Of a DNA stretch of 64,000 bases, positions 46,880 to 55,602 are shown one piece after another. The stretch comes from Microbacterium trichothecenolyticum (lineage in GTDB: Bacteria; Actinomycetota; Actinomycetes; Actinomycetales; Microbacteriaceae), in the NCBI RefSeq assembly GCF_000956465.1, contig NZ_JYJA01000032.1:62001-126000 (forward strand). The letters run 5' to 3'. A model generated the notes under the pieces. The model made no database searches. It saw only the letters and a program-made list of their open reading frames with translations, and was not told where the DNA came from. A program made the position numbers and the translations under genes. Each line of letters starts with the position of its first letter. The first letter of the stretch is position 1.

Positions 46880-48520
46880 TCAGGCCGCGAGCGAGTGCGC
46901 GTCGAGGATCGTGTACGCGTAGCCCTGCTCGGCGAGGAAGCGCTGGCGGTTCTGCGCGAAGTCCTGGTCGACGGTGTCGCGTGCGATGAGCGTGTAGAAG
47001 CTCGCGGTGTGGTTCGACTGCTTCGGCCGCAGCAGGCGTCCGAGGCGCTGGGCCTCCTCCTGACGCGAGCCGAACGAACCGGAGACCTGGATGGCGACGG
47101 ATGCCTCGGGCAGATCGATCGAGAAGTTCGCGACCTTCGACACCACGAGCACGGAGATCTCGCCGACGCGGAACGCCTGGTACAGCTCTTCGCGCTCGTC
47201 GATCGGGGTCTGCCCGGTGATCTTCGGAGCGTTGAGCGCTTCGGCGAGGACGTCGATCTGGTCCAGGTACTGGCCGATGATCAGGATGCGTTCGCCCTCG
47301 TGCCGCGCGACCAGGTCGCGCACGACCCCGATCTTCGCGGGCGCCGTCGCGGCGAGGCGGTAGCGCTCGTCGTCGGCCGCCGCCGCGTACTCGAGGCGGT
47401 CGCCGGCCGGCAGGTCCACCCGCACCTCGTAGCAGACGGCCGGGGAGATGAAGCCCTGCGCCTCGATCTCCTTCCACGGGGCGTCGAACCTCTTCGGGCC
47501 GATGAGGCTGAAGACGTCTCCCTCGCGGCCGTCCTCGCGCACGAGGGTGGCGGTGAGGCCGAGGCGGCGTCGCGCCTGCAGGTCGGCCGTCAACTTGAAG
47601 ACGGGCGCGGGGAGGAGGTGGACCTCGTCGTAGACGATGAGACCCCAGTCGAGGGCGTCGAGCAGAGCGAGGTGGGCGTACTGTCCCTTCCGCTTCGCGG
47701 TGAGGATCTGGTAGGTGGCGATCGTGACCGGCTTGATCTCCTTGGTCTGGCCGGAGTACTCGCCGATCTCCTCGGGCGTGAGCGAGGTGCGCTTGAGAAG
47801 CTCGTCGCGCCACTGGCGGGCGCTGACGGTGTTGGTCACGAGGATCAGCGTCGTGGTCTTGGTGTCGGCCATGGCGGCCGCGCCGACGAGCGTCTTGCCT
47901 GCGCCACAGGGGAGCACGACGACGCCGGACCCGCCCTGCGTGAAGATGTCGACGGCCTGCCGCTGGTACGGCCGCAGGTGCCAGCCGTCCTCCGCGAGGT
48001 CGATCGGGTGCGGTGTCCCGGGCGTGTAGCCCGCGAGGTCCTCGGCGGGCCAGCCGATCTTCAGCAGCTCCTGCTTGATCTGGCCGCGCGCCCACGCGTC
48101 GATGACGAACGAGTCGGACGAGGGGTGCCCGATCAGCAGCGGCTGGATGCGCTTGTTCTTCGACACCTCGGCGAGGACCGCGGCATCCGTGGATCTGAGG
48201 ATCAGCTCGCCGTCCTCGTTGCGCTCGATGACGAGGCGGCCGTAGCGGCCCACCGTATCGGCGATGTCGATCGATACCGACGGGGGCACGGGGAAGCGCG
48301 ACCAGCGGTCGAGGGTCGCCAGCATGTCTTCGGCGTCGTGCCCGGCGGCGCGTGCGTTCCACAGCCCGAGCCGCGTGACGCGGTACGTGTGGATGTGCTC
48401 GGGGGCGCGCTCGAGCTCGGCGAAGATCGCGAGTTCGTGCCGCGCGCTCTCGGCATCGGGGTGCGCGACCTCGAGGAGAACGGTGCGGTCGCTCTGGACG
48501 ATGAGGGGGCCGTCAGCCAT
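46880..48520 (-). CDS. xpb: bacterial XPB/Ssl2-type DNA repair helicase
   Basis: 546 residues. N-terminal damage-recognition-like domain, then helicase motifs: LRPYQRQAV (motif Ia region), Walker A VVLPCGAGKTLVG (about 202-213), DEVH at 298-301, the XPB-specific RED segment in LTATLVREDGREGD, and GSFGSRQEEAQRLGRLLRPK (motif VI). Superfamily 2, 3'-5' helicase, in nucleotide excision repair or transcription-linked processes; the M. tuberculosis homologue (ercc3) unwinds DNA in vitro. It is third in a minus-strand run with a helicase-associated protein and a small membrane protein. Confidence 0.95.
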   Translation of the reverse strand: MADGPLIVQSDRTVLLEVAHPDAESARHELAIFAELERAPEHIHTYRVTRLGLWNARAAGHDAEDMLATLDRWSRFPVPPSVSIDIADTVGRYGRLVIERNEDGELILRSTDAAVLAEVSKNKRIQPLLIGHPSSDSFVIDAWARGQIKQELLKIGWPAEDLAGYTPGTPHPIDLAEDGWHLRPYQRQAVDIFTQGGSGVVVLPCGAGKTLVGAAAMADTKTTTLILVTNTVSARQWRDELLKRTSLTPEEIGEYSGQTKEIKPVTIATYQILTAKRKGQYAHLALLDALDWGLIVYDEVHLLPAPVFKLTADLQARRRLGLTATLVREDGREGDVFSLIGPKRFDAPWKEIEAQGFISPAVCYEVRVDLPAGDRLEYAAAADDERYRLAATAPAKIGVVRDLVARHEGERILIIGQYLDQIDVLAEALNAPKITGQTPIDEREELYQAFRVGEISVLVVSKVANFSIDLPEASVAIQVSGSFGSRQEEAQRLGRLLRPKQSNHTASFYTLIARDTVDQDFAQNRQRFLAEQGYAYTILDAHSLAA

Positions 48521-48565
48521 AACGGACCAGTCTACCGGGGTGGAGGGGTGTCGGATGCTGCGGGC

Positions 48566-50293
48566 TCAGGCCGCGTGGACGCTCACGATGCTCGACACGG
48601 GCAGTGTGCGCTCGATGTCGGCGGCGCGGTCGCGTCCGCGCAGGCGCCCACCGCCGAGGCCCGCCGCCTCGAGCGTGAACGAGCGCTCCGAGCCGTCCGG
48701 CATGCGCACGACCACCACGATCTCCGCGCGGGCGCGCACCGCCTGCTCCAGCTCGCGTTCGAGCCAGCCGGCCTCGCCCTGGGTGCCGTGGCCGCCGCGG
48801 AGCGTGGCGATGAGGCGCGCGTACGTCTCCTGCGGGGTCGCAGCCGGCTCTGATGCGGTCGCGGTGGTGCGCCGGTGGATCGACTCGGGAAGCCCGCGGG
48901 CGTCGAGGGCGATGACGGGGTAGCGGGCGTCGACGAGGGTCCAGTAGACCGCGTCGCGAGCCACGCGGGACGAGAGCGCGTCGTCGCCTTCGAGCACGAG
49001 CAGCCCCAGCGGCCGCAGCGCCTGGTCGACGGTGATCGCGTCGAGCAGACCCTCATCAGGGCTCTCGACGCGGGTGCGGCCGGTAGCCTCGTCGGCGCGC
49101 ACACGCACCAGGCCATGGCGGGTGGCCGTGCTCTCGATGAGGTAGGCCAGCGGCTGAGGTATGCCGGTGAGCGACAAGCCCGCCAGGAAGTCGCGCATCG
49201 ACTCGGCCGTCTCGCCCTCGGTCATTCCGACGCCGATCGACTCGGCCGTGAAGCGGTACGTCGACGCCTGAGCGCGTGACTCCCGCAGTGCGATCGATCG
49301 CAGGCGCAGATCGAGGGCGGGTGCGAGAGGACCGGGCGCGATCGCGGTGAGGTCCGCCTGCAGGTAGACCCGGTCGATCTCGGTGGGGAGGTACGGCGCC
49401 ATGGTGGCGGCATCCGCTCGCCCTCCCGCGCGCAGGGCAGCGGTCCAGGGGAACTCGGCCGGGGATCGGTCGGCGGTGAACAGCCCCCAGCGCACACCGA
49501 TGCGGTGCAGCCGCTCCGCCCGGGCGGGCCACTCGGGGTCGAGAGGGTACGTGCCGGGCCATGCGTCCGGCGGGAGGAAGCCGTGCGACGGCGTGCGGAG
49601 CCCACGAGGAAGACTCGCGCGGAAGCCCTCGGCGATCGCCTCCCACCGCTCCGCCGTCGGCGCCTTCAGCCAGCGTTCGCCGGCTTCGGTGACGCTCCAT
49701 TCGCGTTCGTGCGCGGTCGCGAGGCCGGCACCCGCTGCCGAGGCGAGCAGATCTTCGAGGTCGTCGGCGAACTCGAGGGCGCCGGCATCCAGCAGCCGGC
49801 GACGGTCCACGGCACTCACCGGTCCCGCGCCGGTACGCACGAGCGGCGTGTGGGAGCACAGGAGGAGCACGTCGGCGAGCGAGCCCGCGGTGGTGAACGC
49901 CCGCTCCGCGGCGGCGGCCGCGACGCGCGCGTCGGCGGGACCCGGTGCGACCGGCGGCGGCGATTCGGCGAAGGCATGCGGCGCCGTGGCGGCTGCAGCC
50001 GCAACTCGTTCCGAGACAGGGGCGTAGGGAGAGCCTTCGGCGTCGGTGAGGGCGAGGAGGGCAGGCTCGCCGTCGACGCCCGCGTCGCCCCGATCGAGGG
50101 CGAGGAGGTCCCGACGGTCGAGGCGCGTCAGCGCCCGGTCGACGGACGCGGGGTCGAGCAGGCCCTCCGCGGCGTCGAAGAAGTCGTGCCACGCCGCCTG
50201 CGGCGAGACTCCGCGCGCTGCGAGCGTCGTGGCGAGCGCGGCGTCGCCGAGCTCGGCGAGCCGCGTCGCGAGAGCGCGCGCGTCGGAGACCAA
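48566..50293 (-). CDS. helicase-associated (XPB-linked) domain protein
   Basis: 575 residues, starting with TTG. N-terminal winged-helix-like blocks (LATRLAELGDAALATTLAARG; SVDRALTRLDRRDLLAL) and a C-terminal domain with TEIDRVYLQADLTAIAPGPLAPAL and STYRFTAESIGVGMTEGETAESMRDFLAGLS, typical of the actinobacterial helicase-associated family encoded next to XPB. RHGLVRVRADEATGRTRVES and a final HAA complete it. It probably partners XPB, as Bax1-type partners do in archaea (inference). It sits 45 nt upstream of xpb on the same strand. Confidence 0.85.
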   Translation of the reverse strand: MVSDARALATRLAELGDAALATTLAARGVSPQAAWHDFFDAAEGLLDPASVDRALTRLDRRDLLALDRGDAGVDGEPALLALTDAEGSPYAPVSERVAAAAATAPHAFAESPPPVAPGPADARVAAAAAERAFTTAGSLADVLLLCSHTPLVRTGAGPVSAVDRRRLLDAGALEFADDLEDLLASAAGAGLATAHEREWSVTEAGERWLKAPTAERWEAIAEGFRASLPRGLRTPSHGFLPPDAWPGTYPLDPEWPARAERLHRIGVRWGLFTADRSPAEFPWTAALRAGGRADAATMAPYLPTEIDRVYLQADLTAIAPGPLAPALDLRLRSIALRESRAQASTYRFTAESIGVGMTEGETAESMRDFLAGLSLTGIPQPLAYLIESTATRHGLVRVRADEATGRTRVESPDEGLLDAITVDQALRPLGLLVLEGDDALSSRVARDAVYWTLVDARYPVIALDARGLPESIHRRTTATASEPAATPQETYARLIATLRGGHGTQGEAGWLERELEQAVRARAEIVVVVRMPDGSERSFTLEAAGLGGGRLRGRDRAADIERTLPVSSIVSVHAA

Positions 50294-50298
50294 CCGGG

Positions 50299-50562
50299 TC
50301 AGCCCCCTCTGTTCGCCCGGGCCCTCCGCACGAAGCTCATGATGAGGACTGCGAGCAGCAGCGCGAACGCGACGATGGGGGCGATGTACACCAGCACGCC
50401 GACCATCGGCCAGATGCCTGTACTCATGTCGGCCCCGGAGGCCGACGCGATCATGATCGCGAAGAAGCTCACGATCGAGAGCACGAGCAGGCCCAGCGAC
50501 ATGAAGGCCAGGACGCGGTCGATGCGGCGGACGGGGACGTCGCCGGAGGGGTTCGTGCTCAT
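50299..50562 (-). CDS. small two-helix membrane protein
   Basis: 87 residues: a short cytosolic N-terminus (STNPSGDVPVRRIDR), helix 1 (VLAFMSLGLLVLSIVSFFAIMI), loop, helix 2 (WPMVGVLVYIAPIVAFALLLAVLIMSFV), basic tail RRARANRGG. Predicted inner-membrane protein, function unknown. Start taken at ATG 50562; it ends 5 nt before the helicase-associated gene, so they are one transcript. Divergent from a cold-shock gene. Confidence 0.75.
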   Translation of the reverse strand: MSTNPSGDVPVRRIDRVLAFMSLGLLVLSIVSFFAIMIASASGADMSTGIWPMVGVLVYIAPIVAFALLLAVLIMSFVRRARANRGG

Positions 50563-50718
50563 CCGCACCAGCCTACTCGCTGACGTCCGCGCCGCGGTCC
50601 GAAGGCGCGCGTCTGAGATCGCGCAGGACGCATGCCTCACCGTGGGGTCGCGGGCGGACGCCGTGCCGTTAGGCTGGGAGGCGGGGTTGTACGATCCCGC
50701 TTTTGTCATGCTCTGTAT

Positions 50719-50740
50719 CGCCCGCGACGCATCGCGGGCG
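50719..50740 (+). promoter_or_regulatory. 5'-leader hairpin of the long cold-shock gene
   Basis: CGCCCGCGA-CGCA-TCGCGGGCG is a perfect 9-bp stem with a 4-nt loop in the presumed 5' UTR, 20 nt before the ATG. TACGAT at 50690-50695 is the likely -10. Such leader structures can tune cold-shock translation; this role is inferred. Confidence 0.5.
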
Positions 50741-50759
50741 CCGATCCAGCGAGGTTTCG

Positions 50760-51143
50760 ATGCCCACCGGCAAGGTCAGGTTCTACGACGAGGAGAAGGG
50801 GTTCGGCTTCATCTCCTCCGAAGATGGTCAAGACGTCTTCCTGCACGCCTCTGCCCTTCCGCCCGGCACGCCCGCACCCAAGGCGGGAACCCGCCTCGAG
50901 TACGGGATCGCTGACGGCAAGCGCGGTCCGCAGGCCCTTTCGGTGCGCGTCCTCGAGGCTCCGGTGAGCCTCGCCAAGCGCTCCCGCAAGCCCGCCGACG
51001 ACATGGCGATCATCATCGAGGACCTCGTGAAGCTCCTCGACGGCATCGGCGGAGACCTCCGCCACGGTCGCTACCCGAGCGGCGCGCACGCCAAGAAGGT
51101 CGCCGCGGTCCTGCGCAAGGTCGCCGATGAACTCGACGCCTGA
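50760..51143 (+). CDS. cold-shock domain protein with C-terminal extension (CspB-like)
   Basis: 127 residues. The first 66 residues are a cold-shock domain (TGKVRFYDEEKGFGFISSEDGQDVFLHASAL), followed by a 60-residue helical extension (DDMAIIIEDLVKLLDGIGGDLRHGRYPSGAHAKKVAAVLRKVADELDA). This long form is the actinobacterial CspB type found near XPB and DUF3027 genes. GCGAGG gives a weak ribosome site. Its 3' end overlaps the next gene by 17 nt. Confidence 0.92.
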   Translation: MPTGKVRFYDEEKGFGFISSEDGQDVFLHASALPPGTPAPKAGTRLEYGIADGKRGPQALSVRVLEAPVSLAKRSRKPADDMAIIIEDLVKLLDGIGGDLRHGRYPSGAHAKKVAAVLRKVADELDA

Positions 51144-52134
51144 CCCGAGCGACCTTGTCGTCGACGCCCCCCAGGCCTCGGGCGACATGGTGACGGATGC
51201 CGCACCCGCCGCCGCGGACCAGGCACCGGCCGACGAGGTCGAGGTCGAATCCGTCGAGGTCGACGTGGCCGAGGTCGAGGTCGGCGCGGCCGAGGTCGAG
51301 ATCGAAGCGACCGAGGTCGAGGTCGAAGCGACCCACGGTGCGCCGGCCGACGGCGCCGGGGAATCTTCGGAGACCGCTGAGGTCGTCGACGTCGTCGACG
51401 TCGTCGAGGTGGTCGAGGTCGTCGTGCCCGTCGACCCCGACCCGCAGCTGCTGGTTGCGCACGACCTGGCGCTCGCCGCGCTCCGCGAGATCACGCCCGA
51501 GGCCACGATCGGCGACCCCGCGGGCTACCGCGTCGAGGCCGACGGGGTCGTCTCGCTGCGCTTCGCGAATCGCCTCGCGGGCTACCCCGGCTGGTTCTGG
51601 ACCGTCAGCCTCGCACGCGTCGACGACGCCGAGCCCACCGTGCTCGAGGTCGAGCTGCTCCCCGGCGACGGGGCGCTGCTCGCTCCGGACTGGGTGCCCT
51701 GGGCCGTGCGCCTCGCCGACTACCACGCAGCCCAGGCCGCTCTCGCGGAGGCCGCGCATGCGGACGACGACCAAGAGGACGACGATCACGAGGAGCTCGA
51801 AGACGTCGACGACCTCGACGCGTCCGACTTCGACGAGGACGGCTCGCCCATCCTCCACGCCGGCGACGTCGACGGCGTCGACATCGACGAGCTCGCCGAT
51901 GCCTCGGCCGAGGACGAGCACGACGATGACTCGGACGACGACGAGGACGACTTCGACGAGGACGAGTCGGGTGACGAGGACGACTTCGACGAAGATGACT
52001 CGGACGACGACGAGGACGACTTCGACGAGGACGGCTTCGACGACTCCGACGAGGACGATTCAGACGAGGACGACGACTCCGACGAGGACGATTCAGACGA
52101 GGACGACGGGCGCTTCGACCCCGAAGGCTCCTGA
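51127..52134 (+). CDS. DUF3027 family protein with highly acidic, repetitive ends
   Basis: 335 residues. The conserved DUF3027 core spans about residues 105-210 (LLVAHDLALAALREITPEATIGDPAGYRVEADGVVSLRF, GYPGWFWTVSLARVDDAEPTVLEVELLPGDGALLAPDWVPWAVRLADYH). Before it is a region of alternating Glu/Val repeats; after it about 120 residues are almost only Asp, Glu and Ser in imperfect repeats (DSDDDEDDFDEDE). Function unknown. ATG lies inside the end of the csp gene, so translation is coupled. M. tuberculosis carries its DUF3027 gene next to serC (recalled); here a GH3/ABC block separates them. Confidence 0.85.
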   Translation: MNSTPDPSDLVVDAPQASGDMVTDAAPAAADQAPADEVEVESVEVDVAEVEVGAAEVEIEATEVEVEATHGAPADGAGESSETAEVVDVVDVVEVVEVVVPVDPDPQLLVAHDLALAALREITPEATIGDPAGYRVEADGVVSLRFANRLAGYPGWFWTVSLARVDDAEPTVLEVELLPGDGALLAPDWVPWAVRLADYHAAQAALAEAAHADDDQEDDDHEELEDVDDLDASDFDEDGSPILHAGDVDGVDIDELADASAEDEHDDDSDDDEDDFDEDESGDEDDFDEDDSDDDEDDFDEDGFDDSDEDDSDEDDDSDEDDSDEDDGRFDPEGS

Positions 52135-52150
52135 CCGCGTCCAGGCACGA

Positions 52151-52200
52151 CGAAGGGGTGGATTCCCGCCGCCCGCAGCGCGGGGGAATCCACCCCTTCG
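52151..52200. terminator. bidirectional terminator after DUF3027
   Basis: CGAAGGGGTGGATTCCC pairs with GGGAATCCACCCCTTCG (17 bp) around a 16-nt GC-rich loop, between convergent genes. Confidence 0.85.
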
Positions 52201-52208
52201 CGTTTCCC

Positions 52209-54551
52209 TCAGCGCCGCTCGACCACGTTCGCGGCGGCGGCCGCTGACGGCGCAGCCGCGTCGGCGACGTGGAAGCGGGCACTGAGCAGCACGTCGTCGC
52301 CAGACGAGGGCCCCACCAGGAGCTCGAACTCGCCGGCTTCGACGAGGCGGCGGCCCGCGGCATCCACGATCGTGCACTCCGCGACGGGAAGCGACAGCTC
52401 GACCGTCACCGTCTCGCCGGGCTGCAGCTCGACGTGGCGGTAGGCCTTGAGCTCCTTGTCGGCCCAGCTGACCGAGGTCACGCTGTCGCGCACGTACACC
52501 TGCACGATCTCGTGCGCGGGTCGGTCACCCGTGTTGTGCAGGTCGACGAGCGCGCGCACCGTGTCTTCGCGGCGCAGGTCGGCCTCGACGACGCGCAGAG
52601 CGGAGTACTCGACCGTCGTGTACGACAGGCCCTCGCCGAACGCGAAGGCAGGGCTCTGCGTGAGGTCGGCGTAGCGGTCGCCGTGCTGGCCGCGGATCTG
52701 GTTGTAGTAGATCGGCAGCTGGCCCGCGTGGCGTGCGAACGAGATCGGCAGGCGACCGCTCGGCTCGATGAGTCCGAGCAGCAGCTCGGCCACCGCCTGG
52801 CCGCCGCGCATGCCGGGGTTCGCCGCCCACAGCAGGGCGGCAGCATCCGTCACGGTCCTCGGCAGCACGTGCGGCTTCGAAGCCAGCAGCACCACCACGA
52901 GGGGAGTGCCGGTCGCCGCCAGGGCCTCGAGCAGTGCGAGCTGCCCGCCGACGAGCTCGAGCGTCGCCGTCGAGCGGCCCTCGCCCACGAGCTCGATGCG
53001 GTCGCCGACGACGGCGACGACACAGTCCGCGCCCTCGGCGGCGGCCACCGCTTCGGCGATGAGGTCCGCATCGGGTGCGCTCGGCAGGACCACCTGGGGC
53101 CGGGGCTGACCGTCGGGGAAGAACGCACCCTCCGGGTCCTCCTCGAGCGCGAGGATGTCGGCGCCGCGGGCATGGGTGATCTCCCAGTCCGCAGGGGCGT
53201 GTGCACGCAGCCCATCGAGCACCGTCGAGATCATCTCGCGCGGGTGGCCGTCAGGGATCCAGTCGACCTGTCCCGACGAGCCGGCCCAGTCGCCCAGCTG
53301 CGTCTGCGCGTCGTCGGCGAGCGGGCCGACCACCGCGATACGGCGGGAACCGGATGCTGCGGCCACCGCCCTCCCGGACTCGTCGGCGGTGAGCCCGCCG
53401 GCGAGCGGCAGCGTGCCGTCGTTGGCGAGCAGCACCAATGAGCGACGCGCGACCTCGAGGTTGAGCGCCGTGTGGCCGGCGGAGCCGACCGCGGTGGCGA
53501 TGCGCTCGCGGTCGGGCAGGCGCGGGTCCTCGAAGAGGCCGAACTCGAACTTCAGCAGCAGGATGCGCGCGACGGCGCGGTCGAGCGCCTCCTCGGTCAG
53601 GAGTCCCTGCGCGAGCGCGTCCTGGGCGCCCTGGAAGAACCCGGGCGTCGTCATGATCATGTCGTTGCCCGCCAGCACGGCGGCCGCGGCGGCGTGGGCG
53701 TAGTCGGGCTGCACCTTCTGCTCCCACACCATGCGTCCGACGTTGTCCCAGTCGGTGATGAGGGTGCCGGTGTACCCCCACTCGCCGCGCAGCACGTCGT
53801 TCAACAGCCAGTCGTTGACCGTGATCGGCACGCCGTCGGTGGTCTGGTAGCCGAGCATGAACGTGCGGCATCCCTCCTTCGCCACCCGCTCGAACGGAGG
53901 GAGGAACCACGAGCGCAGCTTTCGGCGCGAGAGGTCGGCCTCGCTCGCATCGCGGCCGCCCTGCGTCTCGGAGTACCCGGCGAAGTGCTTCGCCGTGGCG
54001 AGGATCGCGGTGGGGTCGTCGAGGCCGCCCCCCTGGTAACCGCGCACCATCGCCGAGGCGAGCTCGCCGATGAGGAACGGGTCCTCGCCGAACGTCTCGT
54101 CGACGCGGCCCCAGCGGAGGTCTCGCGTGATGCACAGCACCGGCGAGAAGGTCCAGTGGATGCCGGTGGCCGAGACCTCGACGGCCGTGGCACGCGCGAC
54201 GCGCTCGGCCAGCCCGGCATCCCACGTCGCGGCCATGCCCAGCTGGGTCGGGTAGATCGTGGCGCCCTCCCAGAAGGAGTGGCCGTGGATGCAGTCCTCG
54301 CCGACGAGCAGCGGGATCTTCAGCCGGGTCTGCAGGGTCAGCTCGCGGGCGCGGAGCACCTTCTCGGGCGACGCGTGCAGGATCGAGCCGGCGTGCATCC
54401 GCACGACCTGGTCCTCGAGGTCGTCGCGCGCATCGAGCTGCAGCATCTGGCCGATCTTCTCCTCGACCGTCATACGGCCGAGGAGATCGGCGATGCGATC
54501 GGCGACCGGCAGCGAGATGTCGAGGTAGTTCGGAATGGTCGCGGTGGTCAC
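52209..54551 (-). CDS. bglX: glycoside hydrolase family 3 beta-glucosidase-type enzyme
   Basis: 780 residues. No signal peptide, so cytoplasmic. The GH3 N-terminal barrel has MTVEEKIGQMLQLDARDD, WTFSPVLCITRDLRWGRVDETFGEDPFL, ATAKHFAGYSETQGGRD (KHF) and the nucleophile block LITDWDNVGRM. The C-terminal alpha/beta sandwich has ARRSLVLLANDGTLPL and VVAVVGDRIELVGEGRST, followed by a fibronectin-like domain (EIVQVYVRDSVTSVSWADKELKAY). Likely substrate beta-glucosides or beta-xylosides taken up by the adjacent ABC importer. GTG overlaps the permease stop (GTGA), so it is the last gene of that operon. Confidence 0.92.
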   Translation of the reverse strand: MTTATIPNYLDISLPVADRIADLLGRMTVEEKIGQMLQLDARDDLEDQVVRMHAGSILHASPEKVLRARELTLQTRLKIPLLVGEDCIHGHSFWEGATIYPTQLGMAATWDAGLAERVARATAVEVSATGIHWTFSPVLCITRDLRWGRVDETFGEDPFLIGELASAMVRGYQGGGLDDPTAILATAKHFAGYSETQGGRDASEADLSRRKLRSWFLPPFERVAKEGCRTFMLGYQTTDGVPITVNDWLLNDVLRGEWGYTGTLITDWDNVGRMVWEQKVQPDYAHAAAAAVLAGNDMIMTTPGFFQGAQDALAQGLLTEEALDRAVARILLLKFEFGLFEDPRLPDRERIATAVGSAGHTALNLEVARRSLVLLANDGTLPLAGGLTADESGRAVAAASGSRRIAVVGPLADDAQTQLGDWAGSSGQVDWIPDGHPREMISTVLDGLRAHAPADWEITHARGADILALEEDPEGAFFPDGQPRPQVVLPSAPDADLIAEAVAAAEGADCVVAVVGDRIELVGEGRSTATLELVGGQLALLEALAATGTPLVVVLLASKPHVLPRTVTDAAALLWAANPGMRGGQAVAELLLGLIEPSGRLPISFARHAGQLPIYYNQIRGQHGDRYADLTQSPAFAFGEGLSYTTVEYSALRVVEADLRREDTVRALVDLHNTGDRPAHEIVQVYVRDSVTSVSWADKELKAYRHVELQPGETVTVELSLPVAECTIVDAAGRRLVEAGEFELLVGPSSGDDVLLSARFHVADAAAPSAAAAANVVERR

Positions 54552-55600
54552 GCGTTCTCCTGGGTCTTCACGTCGGTGCGCACGACGGTCACGGTGTCGT
54601 TCACGTTCATGCCCTTCTTCTTCATGGCCCGGGCGCGCTCCCCGGCGGACCGCAGGCGCGGGTTGACGTACTCGTCGATGCCGAAGTTGATCAGTGAGAG
54701 CGCGACGCCGATCGCGGCGATGCACAGGCCTGGGGGCAGGAACCACCACCACTGTCCCTGACGGAAAGCGCCTTGCGCGCTCGCCCAGTTGAGGATGGTG
54801 CCCCAGTTGTAGGTCGTCACCGGAATGATGCCGATGTACGACAAGGTCGTGAGGCCGATGATCGCGGCCGTGACGGTGCCCACGAAGCTGGCCGCGATGA
54901 GCGCCATGAGGTTCGGGAGCATCTCCACCGTGATGATCCGCCGCAGCGGTTCGCCGTTGGCCCTGGCGGCCTGCACGAAGTCCCGGCTGCGCAGCGACAT
55001 GGTCTGGGCGCGCAGCACGCGCGCGCCCCACGCCCAGCCGATGAGGCCGAGCACTCCCGCGATGAGGATGAGGGGCGGATCCTCGAACATCGACGCGACG
55101 ATGATGATCAGCGGGATGCCGGGGATCACGAGGAAGACGTTGGTGAGAGCAGACAGGCCCTCGCCGCGCCACCCGCGAAGGTAGCCCGACAGGACGCCGA
55201 CGATGATCGCGATGACGGTGGCGATGATCGCCGCGAGGAAACCCACCACGATGACGCCGCGCGTGCCGTGGATCACCTGGCTCAGCACGTCCTCGCCGAT
55301 GTGCGTCGTGCCGAGCCAGTGCTCCGCGGACGGCGGCTGGAAGCGCGCCGTGTTGTCGACCTTGGTGGGGGAGTAGGGGGCCAGCACGTCGGCGAAGATC
55401 GCGACGAGCACGAAGAATCCGAGGATCGACAGGCCCGTGATGGACTTCCTGTTGCGGAACATCGCGAACGCGGCGCCCAGCTTCGACCAGAAGCCGGGCC
55501 TCTTGACTCGCTTGCCGGCGGGGGCGGGGCTGCGCACGGCGGCCGTGGCGGGCGTGTTCGCCGGGCGCTGCGCCGTCGTGGCGTCTCCGATCGTGTTCAT
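54548..55600 (-). CDS. ABC transporter permease (DppC/OppC type)
   Basis: 350 residues. A cytosolic N-terminal stretch, one transmembrane helix (SITGLSILGFFVLVAIFADVLAPY), periplasmic NTARFQPPSAEHWLGTTHIGEDVLS, then five helices; the ATPase-contact EAA loop is seen as RSRDFVQAARANGEPLRRIITVEMLPNL. Typical second permease of peptide- or oligosaccharide-type (PepT) importers. Start ATG at 55600; ends as GTGA on the GH3 gene. Confidence 0.92.
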   Translation of the reverse strand: MNTIGDATTAQRPANTPATAAVRSPAPAGKRVKRPGFWSKLGAAFAMFRNRKSITGLSILGFFVLVAIFADVLAPYSPTKVDNTARFQPPSAEHWLGTTHIGEDVLSQVIHGTRGVIVVGFLAAIIATVIAIIVGVLSGYLRGWRGEGLSALTNVFLVIPGIPLIIIVASMFEDPPLILIAGVLGLIGWAWGARVLRAQTMSLRSRDFVQAARANGEPLRRIITVEMLPNLMALIAASFVGTVTAAIIGLTTLSYIGIIPVTTYNWGTILNWASAQGAFRQGQWWWFLPPGLCIAAIGVALSLINFGIDEYVNPRLRSAGERARAMKKKGMNVNDTVTVVRTDVKTQENA

Positions 55601-55602
55601 GC

